NCBI GenBank assembly: GCA_963724805.1
Contig: CAVRWA010000014.1
Location: 124,001 to 188,000, forward strand
Origin: CAVQZA01 sp963724805
GTDB lineage: Bacteria > Actinomycetota > Thermoleophilia > Gaiellales > Gaiellaceae
Direction: 5' to 3'
DNA: 64,000 nt
The position numbers and the translations under genes are program-made. The notes beneath the pieces are model-generated. The model was not told where the DNA came from. It saw only the letters and a list, made by a program, of their open reading frames with translations, and did no database searches. Positions 52,282-60,237 of this stretch are shown here, piece after piece; within the stretch, counting starts at the first letter, position 1, and every line of letters starts with the position of its first letter.

Positions 52282-53300
52282 GTGATCTGCCAGGTGTCGC
52301 CGGAGTGGAGCAGGGCCTCGAGGTCGCCCACGCCCTTCTGCTCCACCGCGCGGTCGAGCTGCTCGGCCATCAGCTCGTCGTACACCGGCCGCTGGACGTC
52401 ACGGAAGACGCCGAGCGGGACCGCGCCGGCCGTCGCGTTCGTCAGCCGCGACAGCGCGAAGGCCTGGCTCGGCTGCTTGTGGTGCGCGTCGTGCACCATC
52501 AGCGCGTCCTCGCCCACATCGGCGACGGGCACGACCTCCGCAGAACCGTCCGGCAGGAGGCGCACGCCCTTCTCCCCGTCGGCGCCGAAGCGGATCGGCT
52601 TGCCGTGCTCGAGGTAGATCCGATTTCCCTCGTCCTCGCGCACGTAGTCGAACGCGCCGTCGTTGAAGATGTTGCAGTTCTGGTAGATCTCGACGAAGGC
52701 CGCGCCCCGGTGGGCGGCGGCGGCGCGCAGCACCTCGGTCAGGTGCTTGCGGTCGGTGTCGATCGCGCGCGCGACGAAGTCCGCCTCGGCTCCGATTGCG
52801 ACGGAGAGCGGGTTGAACGGCCAGTCCAGCGAGCCCATCGGCGTCGACTTCGTCACCTTGCCCAGCTCCGAGGTGGGCGAGTACTGGCCCTTCGTGAGCC
52901 CGTAGATCTGGTTGTTGAAGAGCAGGATCTTCAGGTTGACGTTGCGGCGCAGCGCGTGGATCAGGTGGTTGCCGCCGATCGAGAGCGCGTCGCCGTCGCC
53001 GGTCGCGACCCAGACGGACAGGTCCGGCCTGGACGTGGACAACCCCGTCGCGATCGCGGGCGCGCGCCCGTGGATCGAGTGCATCCCATAGGTCTGCATG
53101 TAGTACGGGAAGCGCGCCGCACAGCCGATCCCGGAGATGAACACGATCTTCTCGCGCGGAATCCCGAGCTCGGGCATCAGGCTCTGCATCGAGGCGAGGA
53201 TCGCGTAGTCGCCGCAGCCCGGGCACCAGCGGACTTCCTGATCGGTCTTGAAGTCCTTCGCGGTCAGCTTGCCGTTGCCGTTCCCATTGCCCTCGGTCAC
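52278..53300 (-). CDS. korB: 2-oxoacid:ferredoxin oxidoreductase, beta subunit
   Basis: The thiamine-diphosphate subunit of a 2-oxoglutarate (or pyruvate) ferredoxin oxidoreductase, 340 residues. The Fe-S/TPP region starts with C26 and C29 in RWCPGCGDYAIL; the TPP motif is in ATGDGDALSIGGNHLIHA with NNQIYGLTKGQYSPTS. Like other two-subunit KorB proteins it has no ferredoxin domain. GTG 53300 was chosen as the first start of the conserved frame. It is 175 nt downstream of korA; the gap holds no gene. It overlaps the convergent Asp-box gene by 4 nt. Confidence 0.94.
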   Translation of the reverse strand: MTEGNGNGNGKLTAKDFKTDQEVRWCPGCGDYAILASMQSLMPELGIPREKIVFISGIGCAARFPYYMQTYGMHSIHGRAPAIATGLSTSRPDLSVWVATGDGDALSIGGNHLIHALRRNVNLKILLFNNQIYGLTKGQYSPTSELGKVTKSTPMGSLDWPFNPLSVAIGAEADFVARAIDTDRKHLTEVLRAAAAHRGAAFVEIYQNCNIFNDGAFDYVREDEGNRIYLEHGKPIRFGADGEKGVRLLPDGSAEVVPVADVGEDALMVHDAHHKQPSQAFALSRLTNATAGAVPLGVFRDVQRPVYDELMAEQLDRAVEQKGVGDLEALLHSGDTWQIT

Positions 53301-53475
53301 GCGCGCCCCTCGCCGGCGTCGGCTCCCGCCGAGCGAAGCCCGGCTCCGCCGCCGCCTGACGCCGCTCGCGGCACCGTGCTCTCCGGAGCCGTATTACCCA
53401 TACTGTCCCCTCCGGCCCGGCACCCCGAGCGGCGCCCGAGGAACGCGCGGGCAGAGACGGTCGATCCAGAGCAAC

Positions 53476-55320
53476 TCATTCGATCACCGCATTGATCGCG
53501 TCGGCGATCTCGACCCACTTGAACGGGGAGCCGCTGACGCGGTTGTAGCCGACCGCGTCGACGAGGAACTCGGCACGCACGAGCTTGAGGAGTTGGCCGA
53601 GGTTCATCTCGGGGATCAGCACGCGCTCGTAGGAGCGCAGCACCTCGCCCGTGTTGCGCGGGAACGGGTTGAGGTAGTGGAGGTGGGCGTGGTCGACCTT
53701 GCCGCCAGCCTTGCGCACCTTGCGGACGGCGGCGGCGATCGGGCCGTACGTGCCGCCCCAGCCGAGCACGAGGGTCGTCGCGCCGTCCTGGCGGTCGACC
53801 TCGAGCTCGGGGATGTCCGCCGCGATCCCGGCGACCTTGAGCGCGCGCAGGCGCGTCATCAGGTCGTGGTTCTCGGGGTCGTACGAGATGTCGCCGGTGA
53901 CGTCGGCCTTCTCGAGCCCGCCGATCCGGTGCTCGAGCCCGGGCGTGCCCGGCACCGCCCACGGACGGGCGAGCGTCTCGGGGTCGCGCAGGTACGGCAT
54001 CAGGCCGTCCTCGGAGTTCGGCTCCGTCGTGAAGTCGGGCGAGATGTCGGGCAGCGAGGCCACGTCGGGCAGGAGCCACGGCTGCGAGCCGTTGGCCAGG
54101 TAGGCGTCCGACATCAGGTAGACGGGAGTGCGGTACTTGAGCGCGATGCGCGCGGCCTCGATCGCGGCGTCAAAGCACTGCGCGGGAGTCGAGGCGGCGA
54201 GCACCGGCACCGGAGACTCGCCGTTGCGGCCGAAGAGCACCATCATCAGGTCGCCCTGCTCGGGCTTGGTCGGCATCCCGGTCGCGGGCCCGGCGCGCTG
54301 CACGTCGAGGATCACGAGCGGCAGCTCGAGCATGATCGCGAGCCCGATCGTCTCGCTCTTCAGCACGACGCCCGGACCCGCCGAGGTCGTGACGCCGAGC
54401 GCGCCTCCGAACGAGGCGCCGAGCGCCGCCCCGGCCGCCGCGATCTCGTCCTCCGCCTGGAAGGTGCGAACGCCGAAGTGCTTGTACCCCGCCAGCTGCT
54501 CGAGCACCGAGGAGGCGGGGGTGATCGGGTAGGCACCGAGGAAGAGCGGCAGCCCGGAGAGCTTGGAGGCGGCGACGAGGCCCATCGCCATCGCCTGGTT
54601 CCCGGTGATGTTGCGGTAGGTGCCCGGCTTCAGCTTCGCCGGCTTCACCTCGTAGGAGACCGCGAAGGTCTCGGTGGTCTCGCCGAAGGCGTAGCCGGCC
54701 TGGAAGGCCTTCACGTTTGCCTCGGCGATCTCGGGCTTGCCCGAGAACTTGTCGCGGATGAACGCGACCGTGGCCTCGGTGGGGCGGTGGTAGAGCCACG
54801 CCATCAATCCGAGCGCGAACATGTTCTTCGCCCGCTCGGCCTCACGCTTCGAGATCCCCGCGTCCTTGAGCGCCTCGAGCGTCATCGACGAGAGCGGCAC
54901 CGCCTGCAGCTGGTACTCGTCGAGCGAGCCGTCCTCGAGCGGGTTCGACTCGTAGCCCGCCTTCTCGAGGTTCCGGTCGACGAAGGCGTCGGAGTTGACG
55001 ATCAGCGTGCCGCCCTTGACCAGGTCGTCGATGTTCGTCTTCAGCGCCGCGGGGTTCATCGCCACCAGCACGTTCGGCGCGTCGCCGGGGGTGAGGATGT
55101 CGTGGTCGGCGAAATGCACCTGGAAGCCGGAGACACCGGGGAGGGAGCCGGCCGGGGCGCGGATCTCGGCCGGGTAGTCGGGGAACGTCGAGAGGTCGTT
55201 GCCGAAGAGGGCGGTCTCGCTCGCGAAGCGGTCGCCGGTGAGCTGCATCCCGTCGCCGGAGTCTCCGGCGAAACGCACGGTCACGCTCTCGATCTGCTCG
55301 ACGGGCTTGGCCTTGGCCAT
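53476..55320 (-). CDS. korA: 2-oxoacid:acceptor oxidoreductase, alpha subunit (gamma-alpha fusion)
   Basis: A 614-residue subunit with the gamma domain at the N-terminus (RFAGDSGDGMQLTGDRFASE) fused to the alpha domain (FQAEDEIAAAGAALGASFGG and TSAGPGVVLKSETIGLA). This gamma-alpha order is typical of actinobacterial KorA, which makes succinyl-CoA and reduced ferredoxin from 2-oxoglutarate. ATG 55320 follows TACAAC by 8 nt, so the mRNA may be leaderless. It is the first gene of a korAB operon. Confidence 0.95.
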   Translation of the reverse strand: MAKAKPVEQIESVTVRFAGDSGDGMQLTGDRFASETALFGNDLSTFPDYPAEIRAPAGSLPGVSGFQVHFADHDILTPGDAPNVLVAMNPAALKTNIDDLVKGGTLIVNSDAFVDRNLEKAGYESNPLEDGSLDEYQLQAVPLSSMTLEALKDAGISKREAERAKNMFALGLMAWLYHRPTEATVAFIRDKFSGKPEIAEANVKAFQAGYAFGETTETFAVSYEVKPAKLKPGTYRNITGNQAMAMGLVAASKLSGLPLFLGAYPITPASSVLEQLAGYKHFGVRTFQAEDEIAAAGAALGASFGGALGVTTSAGPGVVLKSETIGLAIMLELPLVILDVQRAGPATGMPTKPEQGDLMMVLFGRNGESPVPVLAASTPAQCFDAAIEAARIALKYRTPVYLMSDAYLANGSQPWLLPDVASLPDISPDFTTEPNSEDGLMPYLRDPETLARPWAVPGTPGLEHRIGGLEKADVTGDISYDPENHDLMTRLRALKVAGIAADIPELEVDRQDGATTLVLGWGGTYGPIAAAVRKVRKAGGKVDHAHLHYLNPFPRNTGEVLRSYERVLIPEMNLGQLLKLVRAEFLVDAVGYNRVSGSPFKWVEIADAINAVIE

Positions 55321-55385
55321 ATCGACTAGTTGTAGCGCAAGAACCGGGCGGAGGCGTCAGTAACAACCACGACCAGAACCACCAG

Positions 55386-56066
55386 TTACCCGCGCCGCAC
55401 GGCGACGAGGTCCCCGCGCTCGACCGGCCCTTTGACGGCCTGCTCCCGAACCATCCCAAGCCCTCGGACATAGAGCTTGTGGTCCAACACGCCCGGCTCG
55501 AGCGGCGTCCACTCCTCGGTCAGGAGAGCGCGATGGGACGTCGTGTAGGGGACTGCGACGGAGGCTGTGAGCGCCAGGACGCGGAAATGGTCCTCGGCGT
55601 GCCCCTTGTAGTACTCCTGCGCGAACGACTGCCCGACGCGAGGGTGGGCCGGCATGTAGATCCCGGCCCGCGCCCCGTCGACTCCGGCCCGCCACGAGCC
55701 CTCGGTGCTGTTGACGCGGCCATTCACATCGAGCTCGGCGGTCGACTCGCCGAAGTACCAGACGTTCCCCTGCCGGTCCTGCGCGTACCAGTCGGTGGTG
55801 CGCTCCGCGAGCCGCCCGCTCTCATAGCCGCGGTCGTCGATCACCGTGCAGCGGACGCCCGCGATCACCGCCGTCCTGTGCGTCACCTTGGTCACGCCGC
55901 GCAACGGGCGCCCGTCCTTGACACCGGAGTACACCCATGTCGTGCCGGGCGTGAGGGGAAACCACGGGTTGTCGACTCGTGGGACGAAGTCACCGGCCGG
56001 AGGTGCTGCAGCAGAGGCGGGAACGAGGAGGGCCAGCGCGACGAGTGCGACGGCCGCGGCCCTCAT
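55386..56066 (-). CDS. Hypothetical exported protein, 226 residues
   Basis: ATG 56066 overlaps the stop of the 77-residue gene as ATGA. The signal peptide is MRAAAVALVALALLVPASAA. The mature protein has NPWFPLTPGTTWVYSGVKDG, then TDWYAQDRQGNVWYFGESTA and AHPRVGQSFAQEYYKGHAED, a pattern shared by many secreted actinobacterial and proteobacterial proteins of unknown function. It lies upstream of korA on the same strand, with 65 bp between. Confidence 0.78.
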   Translation of the reverse strand: MRAAAVALVALALLVPASAAAPPAGDFVPRVDNPWFPLTPGTTWVYSGVKDGRPLRGVTKVTHRTAVIAGVRCTVIDDRGYESGRLAERTTDWYAQDRQGNVWYFGESTAELDVNGRVNSTEGSWRAGVDGARAGIYMPAHPRVGQSFAQEYYKGHAEDHFRVLALTASVAVPYTTSHRALLTEEWTPLEPGVLDHKLYVRGLGMVREQAVKGPVERGDLVAVRRG

Positions 56067-56296
56067 TTCACGAGTTCACGTACCACGGTGATACCCCAGG
56101 CCTCGCCCGAGGCGAACAGCGCGTCTGGGTCGAGCTCGTCCGCCCAGCCGAGAAAGTGACGCTCCGGCTGCGCCTCGGTCGAGCCGTAGACGGCCGCCCG
56201 CTCCTCGTGGGCCTCGTCGCGCTCGCCGCGCTCCAGCGCCTCGAGTCGCCGCTCGGCCTCCTCGGCCGCCGGTCCCTCTGCGTAGCCCTTCGGCAT
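56063..56296 (-). CDS. Hypothetical protein, 77 residues
   Basis: A short charged protein from ATG 56296, with MPKGYAEGPAAEEAERRLEA and an end of WGITVVRELVK. It has a helical acidic middle and no membrane segment. Overlap with the exported protein gene suggests coupled translation. I do not recognise the family. Confidence 0.6.
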   Translation of the reverse strand: MPKGYAEGPAAEEAERRLEALERGERDEAHEERAAVYGSTEAQPERHFLGWADELDPDALFASGEAWGITVVRELVK

Positions 56297-56380
56297 TCCC
56301 CGAGTGTACGTCTCCGCAGTTCTCACCGATGTGCGCCGGGTCGGGTCGCGCTTCGCTATGGGTGACGAAAGGGGGCAGCG

Positions 56381-56920
56381 ATGGCGATCGACGTCCTCGT
56401 CGCGTACGCGACGAAGCACGGCTCGACCGAGGAGGTCGCCGAGGCGGTCACGGAGGAGCTGCAAGGCCTCGGCCTCGAGGTCGAGCTCGCGAAGCTCCGC
56501 AAGGCGCGCAACCTCGACGGATACCGCTCGGTCGTGATCGGCGCCCCGCTCTACACGGGGCGCTGGCACAAGGACGCCCGGAAGTTCGTGAAGCGCCACG
56601 GCAAGGCGCTCGAGGCGCTGCCGGTAGCGGTGTTCGCGCTCGGCCCGCTGAAGCTCGCAGAGGAAGACGTCGCCGGCTCGCGCAACCAGCTCGACCGGGC
56701 GCTGGCGCTCGTGCCGGAGCTCCGGCCCGCAACGGTGGAGGTCTTCGGCGGCGTGATCGATCCCGGGAAGCTGCGCTTCCCGTTCAACAGGATGGAGGCG
56801 GGCGACGCCCGCGACTGGGACGCGATCCGCGCCTGGGCGCGTTCTCTTCCGGGCGAGCTAGGAGGGGCGCTCGGCCAGCGTCACGGTGACCGTCCGGGTA
56901 TGGCCGTCCCGGAAGACTGA
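56381..56920 (+). CDS. Flavodoxin-domain protein (HemG-like)
   Basis: A 179-residue flavodoxin fold protein. The FMN phosphate loop is VAYATKHGSTEEVAEAVTEE and the second FMN loop is VVIGAPLYTGRWHKDARKFV, as in the HemG/protoporphyrinogen oxidase-like group. ATG 56381 follows GAAAGGGGG. Its last 63 bp overlap the convergent htrA end. The redox partner is unknown; it may be unrelated to heme synthesis. Confidence 0.88.
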   Translation: MAIDVLVAYATKHGSTEEVAEAVTEELQGLGLEVELAKLRKARNLDGYRSVVIGAPLYTGRWHKDARKFVKRHGKALEALPVAVFALGPLKLAEEDVAGSRNQLDRALALVPELRPATVEVFGGVIDPGKLRFPFNRMEAGDARDWDAIRAWARSLPGELGGALGQRHGDRPGMAVPED

Positions 56921-58003
56921 GAGCTCGACCTTGTCGTCGGGCTTGTGCCCGTCGATCAGCGTCCGGAGCTGATCGGCCCGGGTCACCTTCGTGCCGTCCA
57001 CGGCGGTGATCACGTCGCCGCCGGTCGGGTAGGTGGCGCTGCCCACGGGCTTCCTGGTCTTCGCGGCCTTCAGGTGCGCTTTCGCAGCGGGGGTCCCGGA
57101 CTGGACGCTCACGATCGCGACCCCCGGAGCAGTCTTGAGCGCGGCGGCCGCGGCCGCGGGGATCGTCTCGACCTGGACGCCGAGGAACGCGTGCACGACT
57201 CTCCCGGTCGCGAGGAGCTGGGGCACGACCTGGCGGATCGTCTCGGAAGGAACGGCGAAACCGACGCCGTTGTTGCCGCCCGACGAGCTCTCGATCTGCG
57301 CGTTGACCCCCACCGCCTCGCCGGCCATGTTGAGGAGCGGGCCGCCCGAGTTGCCGCTGTTGATGGGCGCGTCGGTCTGGATCGCGTCGGTGATCGTCGC
57401 CTGGTTCGGTGCGGTGATCTCGCGGTGCAGCGCGCTCACGATCCCGGCGGTGACCGTCTCCTCGAGCCCGAACGGACTGCCGATCGCCACCACCTCGTCG
57501 CCGACCTGGAGCACCGTGGAGTCGCCGAGCGGAATCGGCGCCAGCGCACTCGTCGGGGCGTCGACTTGGAGCACCGCGAGGTCGGTGGACGTGTCCGCGC
57601 CGACGAGCGCCGCCTTGTACCTCGAACCGTTCGGGAAGCGGATCGAGATCGAGGTCGCGCCGTCGATCACGTGCTCGCTGGTGACGATGTGCCCGCTCGT
57701 GTCGTAGACGAAGCCGGAGCCCTGCGCCTCCTGCGTCTGGGTCGAGCCGCCGAAGCCGAAGTTCGACGAGCCGCTCGTCGTCGTCGCCATGATCTCGACG
57801 ACGCCGTTCTGGACCTTCCGGTAGACCGCGCCGACGCTCGACTGCGTCGTGCTCGCCGCGGTCGGCTGCCCGGCCGGGACGACGTCGTGGACGACCGTCG
57901 TCGTCTTGCCGCCGAGCCCCGCGTACGTGAGGGCCCCGACCGCCGCTCCGAGGAGCACGGCGGCGAGGATCACGACTATTGCAAGACCGGTGCGGCGGGG
58001 CAT
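56858..58003 (-). CDS. HtrA/DegP-family serine protease with PDZ domain
   Basis: A 381-residue membrane-anchored protease. A TM helix (LAIVVILAAVLLGAAVGALT) precedes the trypsin-like domain with H111 in IVTSEHVIDGA, D141 in DTSTDLAVL and S219 in INSGNSGGPLLN. One PDZ domain covers about 285-378 with GVAIVSVQSGTPAAKAHL. It degrades or refolds damaged extracytoplasmic proteins. Three 11-bp repeats just upstream suggest control by an OmpR-type regulator, as MprA controls the HtrA-like pepD of mycobacteria. The 3' end overlaps the flavodoxin gene. Confidence 0.95.
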   Translation of the reverse strand: MPRRTGLAIVVILAAVLLGAAVGALTYAGLGGKTTTVVHDVVPAGQPTAASTTQSSVGAVYRKVQNGVVEIMATTTSGSSNFGFGGSTQTQEAQGSGFVYDTSGHIVTSEHVIDGATSISIRFPNGSRYKAALVGADTSTDLAVLQVDAPTSALAPIPLGDSTVLQVGDEVVAIGSPFGLEETVTAGIVSALHREITAPNQATITDAIQTDAPINSGNSGGPLLNMAGEAVGVNAQIESSSGGNNGVGFAVPSETIRQVVPQLLATGRVVHAFLGVQVETIPAAAAAALKTAPGVAIVSVQSGTPAAKAHLKAAKTRKPVGSATYPTGGDVITAVDGTKVTRADQLRTLIDGHKPDDKVELSVFRDGHTRTVTVTLAERPS

Positions 58004-58027
58004 CGTGCTCCCATCTGAGCAGAGGCG

Positions 58028-58056
58028 ACTAAGAGTGGACCAAGACCGAACTAAGA
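58028..58056 (-). promoter_or_regulatory. Three 11-bp direct repeats TCTTRGT upstream of htrA
   Basis: On the minus strand TCTTAGT (58056-58050), TCTTGGT (58045-58039) and TCTTAGT (58034-58028) are spaced exactly 11 bp. The last ends 25 bp before the htrA start. PhoB/OmpR-family regulators bind such tandem half-sites. The VOC stop codon lies in the first repeat. Confidence 0.6.
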
Positions 58057-58551
58057 ACTCGCTGTGGACACAACCGGTGCTTCGGCAAGCAGCGCCCTCA
58101 GGTCAAGCGGCGCCGTCACCATCTCGAGCCTGCCGTCCTCCGTCCGCGGCCACTCCTCGCGGGGGCGGTCGCGGTAGAGCTCGACGCCGTTCCCGTCGGG
58201 GTCGCGCAGGTAGAGCGCCTCGCTGACGCCGTGGTCGCTGGCGCCGTCGAGCGGGACGCCGGCCTCCAGCAGGCGCCGCAGCGCTTCGGCGAGCGCGGCC
58301 CGGTCCGGATAGCGGATCGCCGCGTGAAAGAGGCCCGTCCGCCCGGGCGGCGGCGGCGAGCCTCCCTTGCTCTCCCACGTGTTCAGCCCGATGTGGTGGT
58401 GGTAGCCGCCGGCGCTCAGGAACACCGCCTCATCGCCGTAGCGAGCCGTCTCCTCGAACCCGAGCACGTCACGCCAGAACGCGAGCGCACGGTCGAGGTC
58501 GGCCACCTTCAGGTGGACATGGCCAATGTCAACTCTGGGGTCGATACTCAT
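58051..58551 (-). CDS. VOC protein (catechol 2,3-dioxygenase-like)
   Basis: A 166-residue VOC protein. Metal-type residues are visible in IGHVHLKVADLDRALAFWRD, then GGYHHHIGLNTWES, FHAAIRYPDRAALAEAL and LRDPDGNGVELYRD, matching the single-domain extradiol dioxygenase-like group with His, His and Glu ligands. ATG 58551 lies inside the end of the O-antigen-ligase gene (23-bp overlap). The substrate is unknown. Confidence 0.9.
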   Translation of the reverse strand: MSIDPRVDIGHVHLKVADLDRALAFWRDVLGFEETARYGDEAVFLSAGGYHHHIGLNTWESKGGSPPPPGRTGLFHAAIRYPDRAALAEALRRLLEAGVPLDGASDHGVSEALYLRDPDGNGVELYRDRPREEWPRTEDGRLEMVTAPLDLRALLAEAPVVSTASS

Positions 58552-59956
58552 CTCTCTCCACGGTAGCGAACAGCATCCCGCCCGCGAGGCCCCACACGCA
58601 GTAGGCGACCCACGGGTCGCCGATCACGTCGGTCTGCACGGCGAGAGCGAGCACGGCCCCGAATGCACCGGCCATCCCGGCGATCGTCGCGCTGCCGCGG
58701 GAGCGGGCCGTCGCGACGAGGCCGACCAGCACGGCGAGACCCCAGGCGAGCCAGAGTGCGGCGCCCAGCAGGCCGGTCTCGGCGCCGATCTCGGTGTAGT
58801 TCGACTCGCCCGCCTTCAGCTCCGTCCCGGCGCGCGAGGCGGTCTGCCCCGCGTTGCCAAGACCGAAGCCCTGCGGGTGGTGGATCACCGTCCGAATTCC
58901 CTGCTTCAGGTTGGTGAGGTGGCTCCGGATCGACGGCTCGCGGTCGGAGATCGCGCTTCCCGAGGCCGGGCCCTGCTGCTTCGAGATCTGGTGCTGATAG
59001 ACGAGATCGGCCTTCGTCCAGTGCCCCGTCGGCCCGATCTTCGGGAACACGGACGCCCAGCCGACCCCGATCGCGACGACGGCCACGGCCACCGCGACCG
59101 GGACGAAGGCGCGGCGCGCGATCGCGACGACCACGAGCCCGGCCGCCAGCGCGAGGAGCGAGGAGCGCGAGAAGGTGAACAGCAACCCGACGAACGCGAC
59201 CGCAGCAAGCGGCAGGGCGAGCCAGCGGCGGGGCGCGACCAGCAGCGCGACCACGATCAGGTAGGCCGCGGCGAGCGGGCTGAGGAAGACGGAGACGAGG
59301 CGGCGCAGGAAGTGCGCCTCCGAACCGGTGTTGTAGATGAAGTTTTCGGGTAGACCACCCGTGCCGTGGTAGTCGTAGCCGAGGTGCTTGTTGAAGTAGT
59401 CCGCGACGCCGCTCCCGCGCCACCAGCCGATCGGGACGGCGTAGACGTCGACGAGGCCGATCGTGGCGACGGCCGCGGCCGTACCGAGCACCGTCCACGC
59501 GAGGCGCCTCCGCTCTGCCCTGTCGAGCCCGAGCGCGCGGAAGAGCAGGAACGCGACCACAGGCACGACGTCGTGGCGCAGCCCGTACGCGACCGCCTTG
59601 TGGTCCGCGAGGCCGCCGAGCACGCTCTGCGGGATCAGGGCGTAGACGACGGCGAGCGCGCCGAAGGCGACGGCGAGCCAGTCCGCCACTCGGGGCCGGA
59701 ACGGCAGCCGTCGCGCGCGCACCGCGTCGAGCGCGACCCGCGCGACGGCGACTGCGAGCAGGATCTCCTTCCAGGCCTGGATCGCGGTCAGCGCGCCCCC
59801 GCGCACGCCGCCCACGTAGAGCGCGGCCATCACGGCGTTGTGCGCGGCGAGCCCGACGACGAACGCGTAGAGGGCCAGCGTCGGGCGCCGCCAGACGACG
59901 AGCGCGGCGCCGGCCAGCAGCACGGCGTAGACGGCGAGCGCGAGCGCGGCGGGCAC
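58529..59956 (-). CDS. O-antigen ligase/polymerase-like membrane protein
   Basis: A 475-residue protein with about eleven to twelve helices. The Wzy_C-type region is AFVGLLFTFSRSSLLALAAG, followed by a large extracytoplasmic loop with SIRSHLTNLKQGIRTVIHHP and GFGLGNAGQTASRAGTELKA, then NYTEIGAETGLLGAALWLAW. This loop is where the catalytic Arg and His of ligases lie. It would join or polymerise surface glycans. No other glycan genes are adjacent. ATG 59956 begins at TM1. Confidence 0.88.
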   Translation of the reverse strand: MPAALALAVYAVLLAGAALVVWRRPTLALYAFVVGLAAHNAVMAALYVGGVRGGALTAIQAWKEILLAVAVARVALDAVRARRLPFRPRVADWLAVAFGALAVVYALIPQSVLGGLADHKAVAYGLRHDVVPVVAFLLFRALGLDRAERRRLAWTVLGTAAAVATIGLVDVYAVPIGWWRGSGVADYFNKHLGYDYHGTGGLPENFIYNTGSEAHFLRRLVSVFLSPLAAAYLIVVALLVAPRRWLALPLAAVAFVGLLFTFSRSSLLALAAGLVVVAIARRAFVPVAVAVAVVAIGVGWASVFPKIGPTGHWTKADLVYQHQISKQQGPASGSAISDREPSIRSHLTNLKQGIRTVIHHPQGFGLGNAGQTASRAGTELKAGESNYTEIGAETGLLGAALWLAWGLAVLVGLVATARSRGSATIAGMAGAFGAVLALAVQTDVIGDPWVAYCVWGLAGGMLFATVERDEYRPQS

Positions 59957-60022
59957 GGGCCGCAGAGTACAGCGGGCGGAGACGTGCTCGCGCCGCCCCC
60001 GCCCGCCTATCTGCCTAGGGGA

Positions 60023-60121
60023 CTACGGCCCCCACGGGCCGGAACCGTTGAGCGCCGAGAATACGACGGCGGCGACAACGGTGACGACCGCCAGCACGAG
60101 ACGGATCCGGTGACGGAGCAT
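60023..60121 (-). CDS. 32-residue signal-like hydrophobic peptide
   Basis: The peptide has a basic start (MLRHRIR), a hydrophobic core (LVLAVVTVVAAVVFSAL) and a short polar tail (NGSGPWGP). ATG 60121 has AGGAGG with good spacing, so translation is likely. It is divergent from an XRE-TPR regulator with 116 bp between. This is the layout of RRNPP systems, in which a small exported peptide is trimmed and its C-terminal 5-8 residues bind the TPR domain. It could equally be a small membrane protein of unrelated function. Confidence 0.6.
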   Translation of the reverse strand: MLRHRIRLVLAVVTVVAAVVFSALNGSGPWGP

Positions 60122-60182
60122 GCCCTCCTCCTTTCCTCTCCGATGGGGACACCCGGATGGCCGGAGCGCTACCCGGAGACCA

Positions 60183-60211
60183 ACCATAAGCGACTTTTGT
60201 CCTCGTATCAC
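60183..60211 (-). promoter_or_regulatory. Promoter of the small peptide with inverted repeat in the spacer
   Basis: GTGATA (60211-60206) and TATGGT (60188-60183) are 17 nt apart on the minus strand. GACTTTTGTC (60192-60201), an inverted repeat GAC-N4-GTC, lies between them where a repressor would block. The leader is about 55 nt and carries the ribosome binding site. Confidence 0.4.
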
Positions 60212-60237
60212 TCGATGCAGCGTTGACGCAGTAGGCG

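Noticed and set aside
53301..53475. Extra small gene between korA and korB
   Set aside because: The 175-bp gap has no ribosome binding site with an in-phase start and no plausible peptide; treated as a spacer.
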